64,000 nt of DNA. Origin: Argopecten irradians. Taxonomy: Eukaryota > Mollusca > Bivalvia > Pectinida > Pectinidae. The notes beneath the pieces are model-generated. The model was not told where the DNA came from, ran no database searches, and was given only the letters and a program-made list of their open reading frames with translations. The DNA lies in NCBI RefSeq assembly GCF_041381155.1, contig NC_091142.1, positions 9,047,340 through 9,111,339 on the forward strand, read 5' to 3'. Each line of letters opens with the position of its first letter. Position 1 is the first letter of the stretch. Below are positions 12,201-23,712 of the stretch, piece by piece. The translations under genes and the position numbers were made by a program.

Positions 12201-14119
12201 CCAGTGGACATTTGAATTGTCCTAATTAATTATTAGTTTAAACAGTGGATATGAGTGATAATCAAGAATATTAGTCAAAACCAATCATTGAACATTCATC
12301 AACTGAACCATCGTGCTACAAGGCCATTGGCCTCTTGTTTTAAAAATGTTAAACATTTATTATGTTTTATCTTCTTGACTGAAGTGCTGAAGCAAAACGG
12401 TGATATTTTTAATTTTGACTAGTGATTAATTAGTTGGACTAGTAAAATTTTGGGGTTTACAGGTCAAAATGACTAGCAGCAAAAAAAAGTTGATGTCTGA
12501 TCAAAACCTTTTCTCACTAGTTATGAAATTTAACATGTATTATATTGGTATATCAGTATGCATTTCTCCTGTTAATATCATACTTTCATTAATTCCATCA
12601 TGAATTGGAAAAATTATGAATTAAGAATTCCTCAGGTGACTTCCAGATATGAACTTAATGATTTGTGCCACAGGTCCTTTCCACTTGAACGGCTGCCCTC
12701 TCCGCAGAATCAACCAAATCTACGTTATTGCAACCAAAACTAAGGTGGACATCAGCGGAGTAAAACTGCCCGATAGACTTAATGATGCTTACTTCAAGAG
12801 ACAAAAGTTGAGGCGACCCAGACACACAGAGGGCGAGATCTTCGATACAAAGAAAGAGGTGAGTATAGTGATGTAATCAGTTGTCGTCTTGCTGAAATTC
12901 AACAAGGAAACTAGAGGCTAGAATTACAGAGGACTCCACATAATTAGTGCCTCTCTTTGTGAGGAATTGAAGCTTTTGAATCTATCGTTAAATGCACCTT
13001 TATTCATGTATGTGTGTCTAATACTTGGTCAAGTTCTATAACTCTTGCCAAATTTCAGAAAGTATGATAATTTATAAAATGTTGAGATGGATATGACAGT
13101 GGGAATACTCTCAACGGACAGATCGTTTATCTATACCGTATTTGTCGTTATTAGTGCCCTAGGCGCTTAAATAATGGTAACAAAGGGAGGGGGGGCTTAT
13201 TAGTGAACCAAAATGTAAGTTGTAGACAGAAAAAGTCAGCCATATTTAAAATCTTTCTGTACTCAGGGCGTATTAATCTGTTCAGTAAGCATTATGTCGT
13301 GATTCACAAGATGTAGAAGACTCCCAAGTTTATGTAGTATGGGACAAATTGCTTATATTAGAGGCATCATATGTTGTAAAACTGGGTTATTTTCATGGGA
13401 TGGGGGCATTTATACAACTGCAACTCTTCTCCAGAAAAGGGGAGGGGTGCTAATTACGATGGATACGTTAATACAACATATATTGTGCTGTAGAAATATC
13501 ATGAGGTGTCCAGAAACATCGGAAAATAGCCAGATTTTAACTGGTCGGACACTGTGACGTCCTCCAATAAACACGCCAGGGCTCTAATGGTAGATTAAAA
13601 ACCACTGCATGTGGACACTTCATAGAATGAAAGTTAGGTCAAAAACAAACTTTCAATACAGTCAATTGAAATTGCTGTTAAAATTAGTTCATATCTATGT
13701 ATTAGACTTATTCTGTATTTGCATATTACAGAGTTATCTGCCCTTGTGGGTAGGTATTGATTGTCGCATCATGTGTTTGCGAGTGTAACGTCATAATTTG
13801 GGGAGAAAATGCCATGAATTGTGCTCACAAAATAATGATGTCGCAGTGCATACCTATCCTCAAGGGAGCTAACTCTTTGCAAAGCTCGCATGACACAGGT
13901 GTATTTTACATCAGATAAACTTATAAAATACCTTTAATATTACCTTTGCTGTTTCAGGTGTACCAAGTGAGTGATGAGCGTAAACAGGACCAAGTGGATG
14001 TTGACAAACAGGTCCTCGAGGCTATCAGAAAGAACAAGGAGAAGAAACTTTTGTTTGGATACCTCGGTGCCATGTTTTCCTTAGGAAACAAACAGTACCC
14101 TCATGAAATGATCTTCTAA
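9231..14119 (+). CDS. RPL6: 60S ribosomal protein L6 (eL6)
   Basis: Component of the large cytosolic ribosomal subunit. Coding exons: 9231-9335, 9808-9948, 10515-10563, 12674-12858 and 13958-14119. They total 642 nt, or 213 aa plus stop, in continuous phase. The basic N-terminus (MAPRKKVTK) leads into [13 protein letters not shown], the KOW-like segment [20 protein letters not shown], then [21 protein letters not shown], and ends [20 protein letters not shown]. These are hallmarks of eL6. The N-terminal extension is short compared with the 288-aa human protein. The introns carry several repeats, including a 23-bp duplication of the exon 3 acceptor. A polyadenylation signal AATAAA lies at 14322-14327, 203 bp after the stop. 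Confidence 0.96.
9607..9760 (+). repeat. 67-bp tandem duplication in RPL6 intron 2
   Basis: Two nearly identical copies containing GCATTTGTTTGACTGGATTT and CAAAGCAGACAATTTAAG lie just upstream of the exon 3 acceptor. Only a few bases differ, suggesting a recent duplication. Confidence 0.85.
9764..9809 (+). repeat. 23-bp duplication of the RPL6 exon 3 acceptor
   Basis: Two perfect copies (9764-9786 and 9787-9809) of a unit ending GATTTTTATAGTC. The second copy is the real acceptor (AG at 9806-9807), and both copies include the first two exon bases (TC). Confidence 0.9.
10978..12338 (+). mobile_element. Candidate non-autonomous element in RPL6 intron 4
   Basis: Begins with a short hairpin (GATGGAGC...GCTCCATC) and ends with GGCCATTGGCCTCTTGTTT, a hairpin-plus-CTTGTT terminus shared with other copies in the window (near 39640, 41690 and 49925). 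No coding capacity seen. Boundaries are approximate. Confidence 0.4.
13712..13885. mobile_element. MITE family B copy 2
   Basis: TTTGCATATTACAGAGTTAT at the left and AGCTAACTCTTTGCAAAG at the right, with inverted GGTAGGTATTGATTG and GCATACCTATCC inside. About 75 bp upstream of RPL6 exon 5. Confidence 0.7.
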
Positions 14120-14321
14120 ATTATATGCTCTAAAGTCCACATAAAGAAGTTGGGAGAAATTTCATGTGTTTTTTATCATTTTCGCAATATAAATGTAAAA
14201 ATACAATGGACCTTGTATTATCTGGACAGATTGTTGTGAAATAGATTTTGATCATGGACTCCAGGACAGGACTTAAATAGGCATAGCCTGATGTCTGATC
14301 CTTTTGATGTATTATAACGTC

Positions 14322-14327
14322 AATAAA
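14322..14327 (+). terminator. RPL6: RPL6 polyadenylation signal AATAAA
   Basis: Canonical hexamer about 200 bp after the RPL6 stop codon, with GT-rich sequence just downstream. Confidence 0.65.
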
Positions 14328-14569
14328 ATATTGTTGAAATGAAATGACTTCAGGACAGTGTCTAGATAATCAAAGGTCCACTGTAAAAACCAAAGTTTTC
14401 ACATACCCTACTCCCATAACATGAGAGTCGACTGGTCAGCCGTTTTTTTTATCGGACATTATTTTGCTGACTGTCGTTATGTTCCAAAAGTGTCTCGTCG
14501 TGCTATACCTCTAACATTGTTGGAGTACACATACCCGTACTTAAGAATTTAGTACTTTGTTGTGGTCGG

Positions 14570-14763
14570 TATTCTGTATTTGCATATTACAGTCATCTGT
14601 CCTTGTGGGAAGGTATTACATTGTAAAGATATTGTTTTGTGAACCAAACATCACATTTGTCTGTGAAATTTAGAAATTGATATTTATACTTGAGAAATTA
14701 TGACATATAGATCACTCCCTACCCACAAGTACAGATAACTCTGTAATATGCAAAGTCGGAATA
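14570..14763. mobile_element. MITE family B copy 3
   Basis: Same inverted termini (GTATTTGCATATTACAG ... CTCTGTAATATGCAAAG), with TTCTGTA before and CGGAATAC after. Lies in the intergenic stretch after RPL6. Confidence 0.65.
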
Positions 14764-15122
14764 CTGGAATCGCTCTCTTTCACCGGGTGTAGGCGGTGCC
14801 ACAAAGGGAATCGCTATTTTACACAGTTTTAGGAATGTTGGTTATGTTTTGGAATTTTTTTCTCTCATTAATTTGAGATATCCGGTTATAAAAACATGTG
14901 CGCCACAGAACATTAGACTTACCTTTGAGCATTTTCTAGTAGTTATTCCTCCAAAAGACCTGGTAGTCTTGGCAGCAAGTTCAGAAACATTTGTTGAGTT
15001 GACACAGATCGGGGAATTATCCTCTCCAAAATTGGGGGGGAAACAGAATTTTAACGGATATCTTGTGTTGACAAACGTAAATGTACTTTTTGGAATCATG
15101 GGCATCGTATATATATAACCAT

Positions 15123-15206
15123 CTAGCTACTGTTATAGCGGAAAAGATATCACCTTCTGAGTCAGTCAGAAGGTGATATCTTTTCCGCTACAACAGTAGC
15201 TAATAA
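15123..15206. repeat. Near-perfect 84-bp hairpin
   Basis: Arms CTAGCTACTGTTATAGCGGA and its complement run to a very short loop around 15162; AAAGATATCACCTTCTGA pairs exactly with TCAGAAGGTGATATCTTT. Probably a foldback element or the end of one. The open frames overlapping 14842-15118 next to it have no recognisable domain. Confidence 0.7.
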
Positions 15207-15428
15207 CCATCCAAACCCGGCTGATTCATTTTGGTTAAAGACAGAAAATGCCTGAACTGATATTCCGATACGATGTTACCAGGGGGAATCGCGCTTGCAA
15301 TTTAGTGTTATGAGGAGGGAATCACTTTCAACTTCAATAAACGTACACGGTCCTATAGTGTCTACCTAATTACAGCTGATATGATTAAATCTTATTATAA
15401 TTGGGACAAAACTACGTCGTTCTGACAG

Positions 15429-15741
15429 CATCCTCGATACTCCAGGAGTTCCGATCACTTACGATCTCTACACCCCTGGACTATCTCGTAGTAAAACTGA
15501 AGACAGCTCAGGGGGAAACACTTGGACCAATCACAGGCCAGCAAAGATTTCCTTTGAAGACTACAGAGAGAGCGACGTCCAACTTCAAAGCCACACAGTC
15601 AACCACAGTGTACCGTTATACGGCTCTTTTTATGTACATCGAAGGGCTAAAAAAACTGTTCTGTTGCCTCCAGTTTTACAATGAGATAGTCCAGGGGTGT
15701 AGAGATCGTAAGTGATCGGAACCCCTGGAGTATCGAGGATG
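15429..15741. mobile_element. Foldback MITE family A copy 1 (9-bp target duplication)
   Basis: Termini CATCCTCGATACTCCAGG and CCTGGAGTATCGAGGATG, with inverted arms of about 70 bp. Flanked by TTCTGACAG (15420-15428) and TTCTGACCG (15742-15750), an 8/9 match consistent with a Mutator-type 9-bp target duplication. About 313 bp, non-coding. Confidence 0.8.
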
Positions 15742-16439
15742 TTCTGACCGTAACATGATAGAAATGGGTTCCATAGACTATATATATGTAATGGAGCAAG
15801 GCCGCGGGGTTTTAAATGCTACACAATATGCAATCTCATGAACTTTGATAATAAATTTTAGACCTATAATTTTAAGTATAGTCAGAAACATACTTTGTCT
15901 TTGTTGACAGGCAGAGGGAACTCTGTTTTTTTTAAGTGTATTCTTTTAAATATGATATTTTTGCAACGACACAAAGTTTGTTTTGTTTTATTTATAAATA
16001 AGTTAAAATATTTTTTCTGTCCAAAATCGTACTCAAACCATCTGAAAATTACTGAACTTTTACAACATATCAAAGTTGTTCTTTTATTTTCAACTATTTA
16101 AGAGTTTATCTAAAAACCCCTAAGCACATACAGAGGTACATCTGCCGATCGTAAAATTGAAGGAGTTGCCAATCTCTATGTATATATGTTTCTGGTATAG
16201 GTCATCGTCGGAGACCCACGGGTGATCGCACTACACTACGCTACACTTATCATTAACGTTAGTGTATATATCGCCTGGGTTACGAGGATGGGTATAGGTA
16301 AATCATATCGTTATTATTAAACATATATATGTATGAGACAATAAATATAGTAGTATGCCTTCCGTTTGGCTCCAATACCGAATCCGAGACTCTTTCGAGG
16401 TATTGCACTCGGTTAGGTACGTACGGGGCATACTATACT

Positions 16440-16690
16440 TCTAAAGACGACGTTTTCTGTCTAGAAGCACAGGAGTTTGACGTTCTGTCAATAATATCAC
16501 AGGAATTTGACGTTCTGTCAATAATATATAGTATACATATATGAAAATACCCCTATATACTATAAAAAAACCACTAGTATATAGGGGTATTTTTATATAT
16601 GTATACTATGCATTATTGACAGAACGTCAAACTCCTGTGATAATATATAGCATAAATATATATATAAAAATACCCCTATATACTATATAA
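16440..16690. repeat. Compound palindrome with repeated GACGTTCTGTCAATAATAT motif
   Basis: Two direct copies of CAGGAGTTTGACGTTCTGTC-like sequence are followed by AAAATACCCCTATATACTAT, then the inverted partner of all of these (to about 16650) and a further partial copy. It can form a long hairpin centred near 16568. Likely a foldback element. Confidence 0.6.
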
Positions 16691-16764
16691 AAACATCCTA
16701 CACATATATACAAAGTGCCGTCACTAAGACGATTGAAGCCCCATTTGCACAAACATCAATTAGG

Positions 16765-18430
16765 TTCTTGAAAGTCGTCTAATCAAAATTCATGGTGTCT
16801 TTTGCCGATTTAATGCATGATCGAGGCTTCCGCTGCAATCTCATTGGCTGGCTATAAAAAATTCGTACAAAAACGCTACTGCATGAATATCTACGAAAGC
16901 CGATTGGGCTCATTTTGATAGAAGAAAAAATGGCGTAATTACATTAAACTTTTGCGTTATAAAGCGAAACTTATGGCGTTAATACGCGAAACTTTTAAAC
17001 AATAAATATTGTGTTTTATGATGTAATACCCTACGAAAGCCGATTGGGCTCATTTTGGTAGAAGAAACAAAATAAATTTGGCGTTATCACGCGAAACTGT
17101 CGAGTTATAACGCGAAAAATACTTTATATAATTTCATTGTTTGAGGCCTTGGAAGTCACATTTTGATTCCGGAAGCCACATTTAAGATGGACGAGCAAGA
17201 ACTTTGTCATCTATACACATGATGTTTTCCGGAATGCTGAAGTTCACTCAAAATAAATGTTGAAACATCGTTTAAATCTGAAAGCTGTTTCCATCTAGGT
17301 AATTCCAATTGATTTAGATACCGCTTGATTTTCTTTTAACAACTTTCAGGCGCTAAGCCACACCATATTCTCCCGTACTCACGTGCATTCACATAATGTT
17401 CATGTTCATTTTAGAATAGATTCTGATTAACATTTTACACACAATTTATAAGAAGCAAATTTTCTCTTTCCTTGTATCTATACTTTAAACGTTTGCAATA
17501 CTGCTTATGATATTTTATTGTTGGAAATCTAAATGTATAAGGCAAAAATTTCCACTATTTAATCCCATGGTCACGCGGAGGTCGATGTATAGCATATGGA
17601 CTCGGATTATTTTTATTTTTAGAAACACTAATTTAATATTAGTGTTGTGACGTCATAGTTGCATCGATATTGGACTTTAAAATTCCTTTATCCAAAACAG
17701 TTCACCAGGGTAGTGTCTTATGGCTATCCTTTTTCTTACTAACAGGCACCTGAAATACATTTTCCAGAGACAATTCTTATCTAATACAAATTAGAGGCAT
17801 TTGATTCGCTTAATTACGTGAAAGATTTTCTTCTACCAAGATGAGCCAAATCGGCTTTAGTACACACCAATTAATTAAAAAAATAAAATAAAAAAAAAAA
17901 TCAAAGTCCGATCTACACCTACAAACCAATTTACATTTAAATTTGTTATCTGGATCGTCTTTTATTTTTAGGTTCACTTTTTGGTTAATTATGTTTCCGT
18001 TCCGTTTCCACGTTAAGAACGCTTTAAAATCATAAAAATACATCGTAAAACTCAACTCAGCCATTCTAAATCGTATTTTTTTCGCAGGGGAACCCCTTGG
18101 ACTTCCCCAAACACCAAATTTCTCGCGCCTTCGCCGCTCGGACTGCACTTTGCGTGCACATTCATTTCCTTCTAGCGACGCCACTGCTTTCCATGCCAAT
18201 TTCAGAACACAACGGTTATGAGAGATCACCAAAATGTCAACTTAGGTCGTCCAGATAGCACATTCCCCCATTTATCAGTCGGTTGTTATAAAAAATTAAT
18301 GTTAATTATCATAAAGCAACGTTAGAAAAGTGACAGGCGTATATAGGCCAACAAAGCGTTGACTAAATAAACTGAAAGCAAAGCAAAAATCGACTAAACA
18401 GAATTGTTCAACATTTGACAAAAATTGACT
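16765..18430. other. Non-coding interval with repeated AAAGCCGATTGGGCTCATTT
   Basis: AAAGCCGATTGGGCTCATTT occurs at about 16907 and 17036, with an inverted partner near 17838. GGCGTTA/AACGCGAAAC motifs recur between 16930 and 17120. This looks like degraded repeat material. The 140-codon minus-strand open frame at 18232-17810 is low-complexity in part, shows no known domain, and is not called as a gene. Confidence 0.4.
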
Positions 18431-18486
18431 GCTTTTGTGGTTGCTGACAACGTTTTTGTGTAAAACTACTGTCAAAACTATGTTGC

Positions 18487-18834
18487 TTAAAGATGCTCCA
18501 CCGCCGACAAATGGTATTTACAAGAGCAGACGATTTGGTATTTTTCTTCAGTTACAAAAGTTACTTACTTACACCATTACCACCATGGAAAAGTTTGAGC
18601 TTCTAATTTTTCTTCAAGTTAAAAATATGAAAAATAATTTATTGCATCCCGAAAAAAATCCTTGGCACTATATCCTATATGGAATGGAGTACCGATTGCG
18701 CATATACCAAAGGCAAAATAAATTATTTGTATTATTCATTGTGTTAATTAGACATATTTATATACAATTAAACACCAATTATTGTTCAAATAATGAATAT
18801 CATTTATGCTCTGTCAGCGGTGGAGCATATTTAA
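18487..18834. mobile_element. MITE family C copy 1
   Basis: Terminal inverted repeats TTAAAGATGCTCCACCGCCG and (right end) GTCAGCGGTGGAGCATATTTA. The interior matches the copy at 62287-62619. About 350 bp; the 145-codon open frame over it is incidental. Confidence 0.75.
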
Positions 18835-19011
18835 TATTGGCATTGGGAAACCAGCTTAACTTGTTAGCTTGACCTGTCCATATATATACATGTACATAAA
18901 TATTTACATCCTTCGATACACTTTTATAAAGGCACAACGAATTTTCATTAATGGCCAGTGTCAAGCTTTGGGCTAAAAATCCTTCCGGGACGTGGTCTGG
19001 ATTTACTTTTT

Positions 19012-19606
19012 GTAGTAAAAACGTAGTAAAACAAGTCACGTGCCTATAACTCAATCATGCCATTGGCCGAAATATAGAATTGTTTTATGGGTAACTAGTA
19101 ATCACGTGATTTAATGTTTACTTCCAAATATAGTAATAGTTTGCTTGCCATTTCTTCGGAAATTTGATTTTTTTTTAAATATTTAGACTCCAAAATGTTA
19201 TTGATAGTGCATGCATATCATTTTGACTTGCACATATGTACTGTTTAACTGTAAATAATGAACTGAAATGAATTGTAAAACTGACATTTCCACGTTTTAT
19301 ATAATGAGAATATTGACCAATTCAATAGGTCTAACCGTCTAATCCAGGATCAGCGAAGATCGGCTTCTCCCGGCTAAATTCGTATAATTTTAAATTGATA
19401 TAAGAACAGATACATATAACACATAGAAACTAAGATCTTCGTCAAAAGGCCAAATTATACAAGGTCAGAGAAATCACTATATTTGAAAGTAATCACACAC
19501 CCATGTGATCACTAGTTACCCATCAAACAATTCATATTTATTTCGGCCAATGGCATGAATGACATATAAGCACGTGACTTGTTTTACTACGTTTGACTAC
19601 AAGGAA
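19012..19606. mobile_element. Foldback element family D
   Basis: Arms of about 95 bp: the left contains AACGTAGTAAAACAAGTCACGTG and GCCATTGGCCGAAATA, and the right contains their complements (TTTCGGCCAATGGC, then CACGTGACTTGTTTTACTAC). Interior about 390 bp with no gene. Confidence 0.7.
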
Positions 19607-19789
19607 CACGTGCTTTGTAACTTTATGGGGACAATCCCCCGCGGATCGTGGTTTCATTTCCATTTGAAATTGCTAAGCATTATTATCATATCATTGTTTA
19701 ATTTCCATATTCTTTCCAAACAAATGATTAAGCTTCCGCGTCCACTTAGCTTTTTGGGAAGCTAATACTTGTTGTATTTATTGATAGCT

Positions 19790-20720
19790 GCCACTTTGCA
19801 CAGTAGTTCGGTTATTGATTTTCGTTACCCTTCAGGACTCTCAGATAAGATCACTGAATCATCTGCAAAATATAAGCTACCTGCTTTTACATCTCGTATA
19901 GTTTGAGTGGGACTTACTTCGGAATGCTTGTATCCTCGATACTCAAGGGGTTTCGATCACTTGCAATCTCTACGTCCCTGGATTATCTTATAGTAAAAAT
20001 TGAGGCAGCTTAGCGGAAAACAACTGAACCAATCACAGGTCTGCACAGATTTCCTTTGAAGATTACAGAGAGAGCGACGCCCAACACCAAAGCCACACAA
20101 TGAACCACAGTGTACCGTTGTACGACTCTTTTGATATACATCAAAGGACTAAAATATTACCTGTTCTGTTCCCTCCAATTTTACTTCGAGATAGTACAAG
20201 GGTGTAGAGATCGTAAGTCGATCGGAATCCCTTGAGTACCAAGGATGGAATGCTTGATAAGTCGTTTATATGTACAAAAAGTGTAGGGCTTAAACGGTCT
20301 CCTTGTCGTACCCCTCTGATAATATCAAAATAGTCCGTCGTAAACGTTTGGAATTTAATTGAGGATTGTAGTTTTTCATACATGTCGCATATACCTTGTT
20401 CGCCAAGCATATATAATAAACCTGTTCTCCAAACGATATCAAAAGCTTTGTTAAAGTCAACAAAGTAAGCATACACTTTGTTTTTTGCCTATGAATTCAA
20501 CAATGTTTTAAGAACAAATAAGGCAACAGTAGTTCTACCACTTTCCCGAAAAATATATATTAATTGGGACAGATAACATTTTGCATAAAGACAGTAATTT
20601 TATTATTCAAAAATGAATTTTATAATTTTGCCAGACAATATTGAAGATAGATGCCTCTGTAAATATCAGGGAGATCAGCATCACAAGATTTGAAAACTGG
20701 AATACGGTAGGATTTATTCC
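19790..20720 (-). pseudogene. Degraded LINE reverse transcriptase, interrupted by a MITE
   Basis: On the minus strand, fragments of a non-LTR reverse transcriptase are readable. A region near 20700-20620 has YRGIYLQYCLAKL-like residues; 20476-20250 gives YFVDFNKAFD, GVRQGDRLSP and HINDL; and below the MITE (19921-19800) comes SLYFADDSVILSES, the FADD catalytic box. The frame changes between pieces, so it is inactive. The MITE at 19931-20247 sits between the HINDL and FADD segments. Confidence 0.75.
19931..20247. mobile_element. Foldback MITE family A copy 2, perfect 9-bp target duplication
   Basis: Same ends as the 15429 copy (TATCCTCGATACTC ... CAAGGATG). Flanked on both sides by GAATGCTTG (19922-19930 and 20248-20256). 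It inserted into the LINE fragment, so it is younger than that LINE. Confidence 0.85.
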
Positions 20721-20727
20721 AGGAAAT

Positions 20728-21235
20728 GGATGTTGTCATACATTTTTTGTATTTGGTGGATGGACTGATGAGTATATGTGACAGTCATGTGATTTTTTTT
20801 TCAGAAAATATGAAATTTGAAAAATTATTTAAAAAATCGGCCAACTCAATGAAAATGAATGTTGTCATTCATTTTTGTATTTGGTGGATGGACTGATGAG
20901 TATATATGACAGTCATGTGATTTTTTTTCCAAAAATACCAGATTTGAAAAATTATTAAAAAAAATCCCGATTTTTTAACAATTTTTCAAATCTGGTATTT
21001 TTGGGAAAAAAATCACATTAACTGTCATATATACTCATCAGCCCATCCACCAAATACAAAAAAAATGTATGACAATATCCATTTTCATTGAGTTTAAATA
21101 TCCCGATTTTTTTAATAATTTTTCAAATTTCATATTTTCTGAAAAAAATCACATGACTGTCACATATACTCATCAGTCCATGCACCAAATACAAAAAAAT
21201 GTATGACAACATCCATTTTCATTGAGTTGGCCCCC
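20728..21235. repeat. About 500-bp palindrome made of two direct and two inverted units
   Basis: A unit containing TTTGTATTTGGTGGATGGAC, TGACAGTCATGTGATTTTT and a TTTGAAAAATTATT tail occurs twice directly (from about 20740 and 20867). It then occurs twice inverted (to about 21100 and 21230), around a centre near 20968. Each arm is about 250 bp with minor differences. Confidence 0.8.
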
Positions 21236-21666
21236 TGTGCTAGATTCAAGCCTCTGAACCTTTTTTATATCTATATCCCCCAATATTTCAATAAGCTTTT
21301 CATTTGAGGAATTTTCCCATCGATATCTTCATAAAAGTGTTTTGAGGAGGCAATATCACCCTAGGATTTTCGAATTAATGAGTCTACCAGTCGAATTTCA
21401 TTAAATTCCAGCTATCGATTAATTTCATGAAGATTGTTGATGAACGGACGTTGGAGGCCACGGTATGTCATAGGCTAACCACAGGTCCCTGTGGTATACC
21501 TCTATATGTATATTTTGACATTGGACCTTCAGGTGAGGTTAAAATTATACCAAGTCCAAATGGGATGTTGAATGTGCATATTTCAGTGTTCTCTTTGTCA
21601 AGTTTCAGCTGCCAAATATCTTTGTCAAATTTCAGCTGCCAAATACCTAATGTTTTGTCCAGTTTT

Positions 21667-23624
21667 GTAATTCAGTTTTAGCCTGTTGCATGTTAGTTAT
21701 CACATCTTCGCGGTTTTCATGGGAAAGTTTCTTAAAATTGCTTTGCTTACATTCTTCGGAACCAGATCTTCTAAACATATGACCCTCTAGTCCGCTAAAC
21801 CTGCCTATATTATTAGGCTTTTTTATTTTTTTTTTTTGCCTAATATATAGTCAGCTCGCGGTACCTCTTAAAAATGTGAAATCGTAGGCCAGATTTGGCC
21901 TACGCTACGTCAGCGGTATATTTCTAATATATCGTCCATGCAATGCCGGGAAAACATACACATACCTATATATTGGGATCTTATGTACTCCACTGCCCCC
22001 ATGTTACATCCCATTTATGAAATTAAACAACTCTGCACAATGAAATACTTCCGAGACCCTTCTATTTCACACATTTGTAATGGCCGCCGTATACACATTT
22101 AGTAGAGCAAACGGCAGCCAATCAACTTCGCTTCCGGTTTTATTTTTAAAAAACCACGTGTAGTTGAAAGATAAACACAATTCAACTGTGTATATGCTAC
22201 ATGTATATGCAACGTGAATATCGCGAAAGTGATGCGGTACCAGCAATAGTCGTGTTCAATTTGAATATTTGACAACATGTCGTGTATATCGACCATAATT
22301 TCACTATAAAAACTCTAACTGGCTAGCATTTTGTTTATCTTTCAACTACACGTGGTTTTTTAAAAATAAAACCGGAAGCGAAGTTGATTGGCTGCCGTTT
22401 GCTCTACTAAATGTGTATACGGCGGCCATTACAAATGTGTGAAATAGAAGGGTCTCGGAAGTATTTCATTGTGCAGAGTTGTTTAATTTCATAAATGGGA
22501 TGTAACATGGGGGCAGTGGAGTACATAAGATCCCAATATATAGGTATGTGTATGTTTTCCCGGCATTGCATGGACGATATATTAGAAATATACCGTCAAA
22601 TCTGACGTAGCGTAGGCCAAATCTGGCCTACGATTTCACATTTTTGTAATTCAGTTTTAGCCTGTTGCATGTTAGTTATCACATCTTCGCGGTTTTCATG
22701 GGAAAGTTTCTTAAAATTGCTTTGCTTACATTCTTCGGAACCAGATCTTCTAAACATATGACCCTCTAGTCCGCTAAACCTGCCTATATTATTAGGCTTT
22801 TTTATTTTTTTTTTTTGCCTAATATATAGTCAGCTCGCGGTACCTCTTAAAAATGTGAAATCGTAGGCCAGATTTGGCCTACGCTACGTCAGCGGTATAT
22901 TTCTAATATATCGTCCATGCAATGCCGGGAAAACATACACATACCTATATATTGGGATCTTATGTACTCCACTGCCCCCATGTTACATCCCATTTATGAA
23001 ATTAAACAACTCTGCACAATGAAATACTTCCGAGACCCTTCTATTTCACACATTTGTAATGGCCGCCGTATACACATTTAGTAGAGCAAACGGCAGCCAA
23101 TCAACTTCGCTTCCGGTTTTATTTTTAAAAAACCACGTGTAGTTGAAAGATAAACACAATTCAACTGTGTATATGCTACATGTATATGCAACGTGAATAT
23201 CGCGAAAGTGATGCGGTACCAGCAATAGTCGTGTTCAATTTGAATATTTGACAACATGTCGTGTATATCGACCATAATTTCACTATAAAAACTCTAACTG
23301 GCTAGCATTTTGTTTATCTTTCAACTACACGTGGTTTTTTAAAAATAAAACCGGAAGCGAAGTTGATTGGCTGCCGTTTGCTCTACTAAATGTGTATACG
23401 GCGGCCATTACAAATGTGTGAAATAGAAGGGTCTCGGAAGTATTTCATTGTGCAGAGTTGTTTAATTTCATAAATGGGATGTAACATGGGGGCAGTGGAG
23501 TACATAAGATCCCAATATATAGGTATGTGTATGTTTTCCCGGCATTGCATGGACGATATATTAGAAATATACCGCTGACGTAGCGTAGGCCAAATCTGGC
23601 CTACGATTTCACATTTTTAAGAGG
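21667..23624. repeat. 979-bp head-to-tail duplication
   Basis: Bases 21667-22645 are repeated at 22646-23624 with near identity (the encoded 65-codon shadow frames are identical). The unit includes about 120 bp of host sequence left of the mobile element at 21788. The junction falls in the right arm of the first copy with T-tract microhomology. Confidence 0.9.
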
Positions 23625-23703
23625 TACCGCGAGCTGACTATATATTAGGCAAAAAAAAAAAAAAATAAAAAAGCCTAATAATATAGGCAGGTTTAGCGGA
23701 CTA
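21788..23703. mobile_element. Mutator-like palindromic element with 9-bp target duplication, internally duplicated
   Basis: Ends TAGTCCGCTAAACCTGCC and GGCAGGTTTAGCGGACTA. Exact 9-bp flanks ATGACCCTC lie at 21779-21787 and 23704-23712. Each unit has inverted arms of about 390 bp (including GCTCGCGGTACCTCTTAA and ACTACACGTGGTTTTTTA) around a loop of about 155 bp. The 979-bp tandem duplication doubles the structure; the first copy lacks its outer right end. No transposase seen. Confidence 0.88.
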
Positions 23704-23712
23704 ATGACCCTC

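Noticed and set aside
14842..15118. Overlapping frames of 87 and 89 codons on both strands
   Set aside because: No recognisable protein family; both being open suggests chance. They abut a hairpin element.
17810..18232. 140-codon minus-strand frame
   Set aside because: Composition changes along it, with an FFFYFIF low-complexity end; no known domain, and it overlaps repeat motifs.
22099..23275. Identical 65-codon frames at 22099 and 23078
   Set aside because: They are the same non-coding loop of the Mutator-like element, duplicated at 979 bp; not a gene family.
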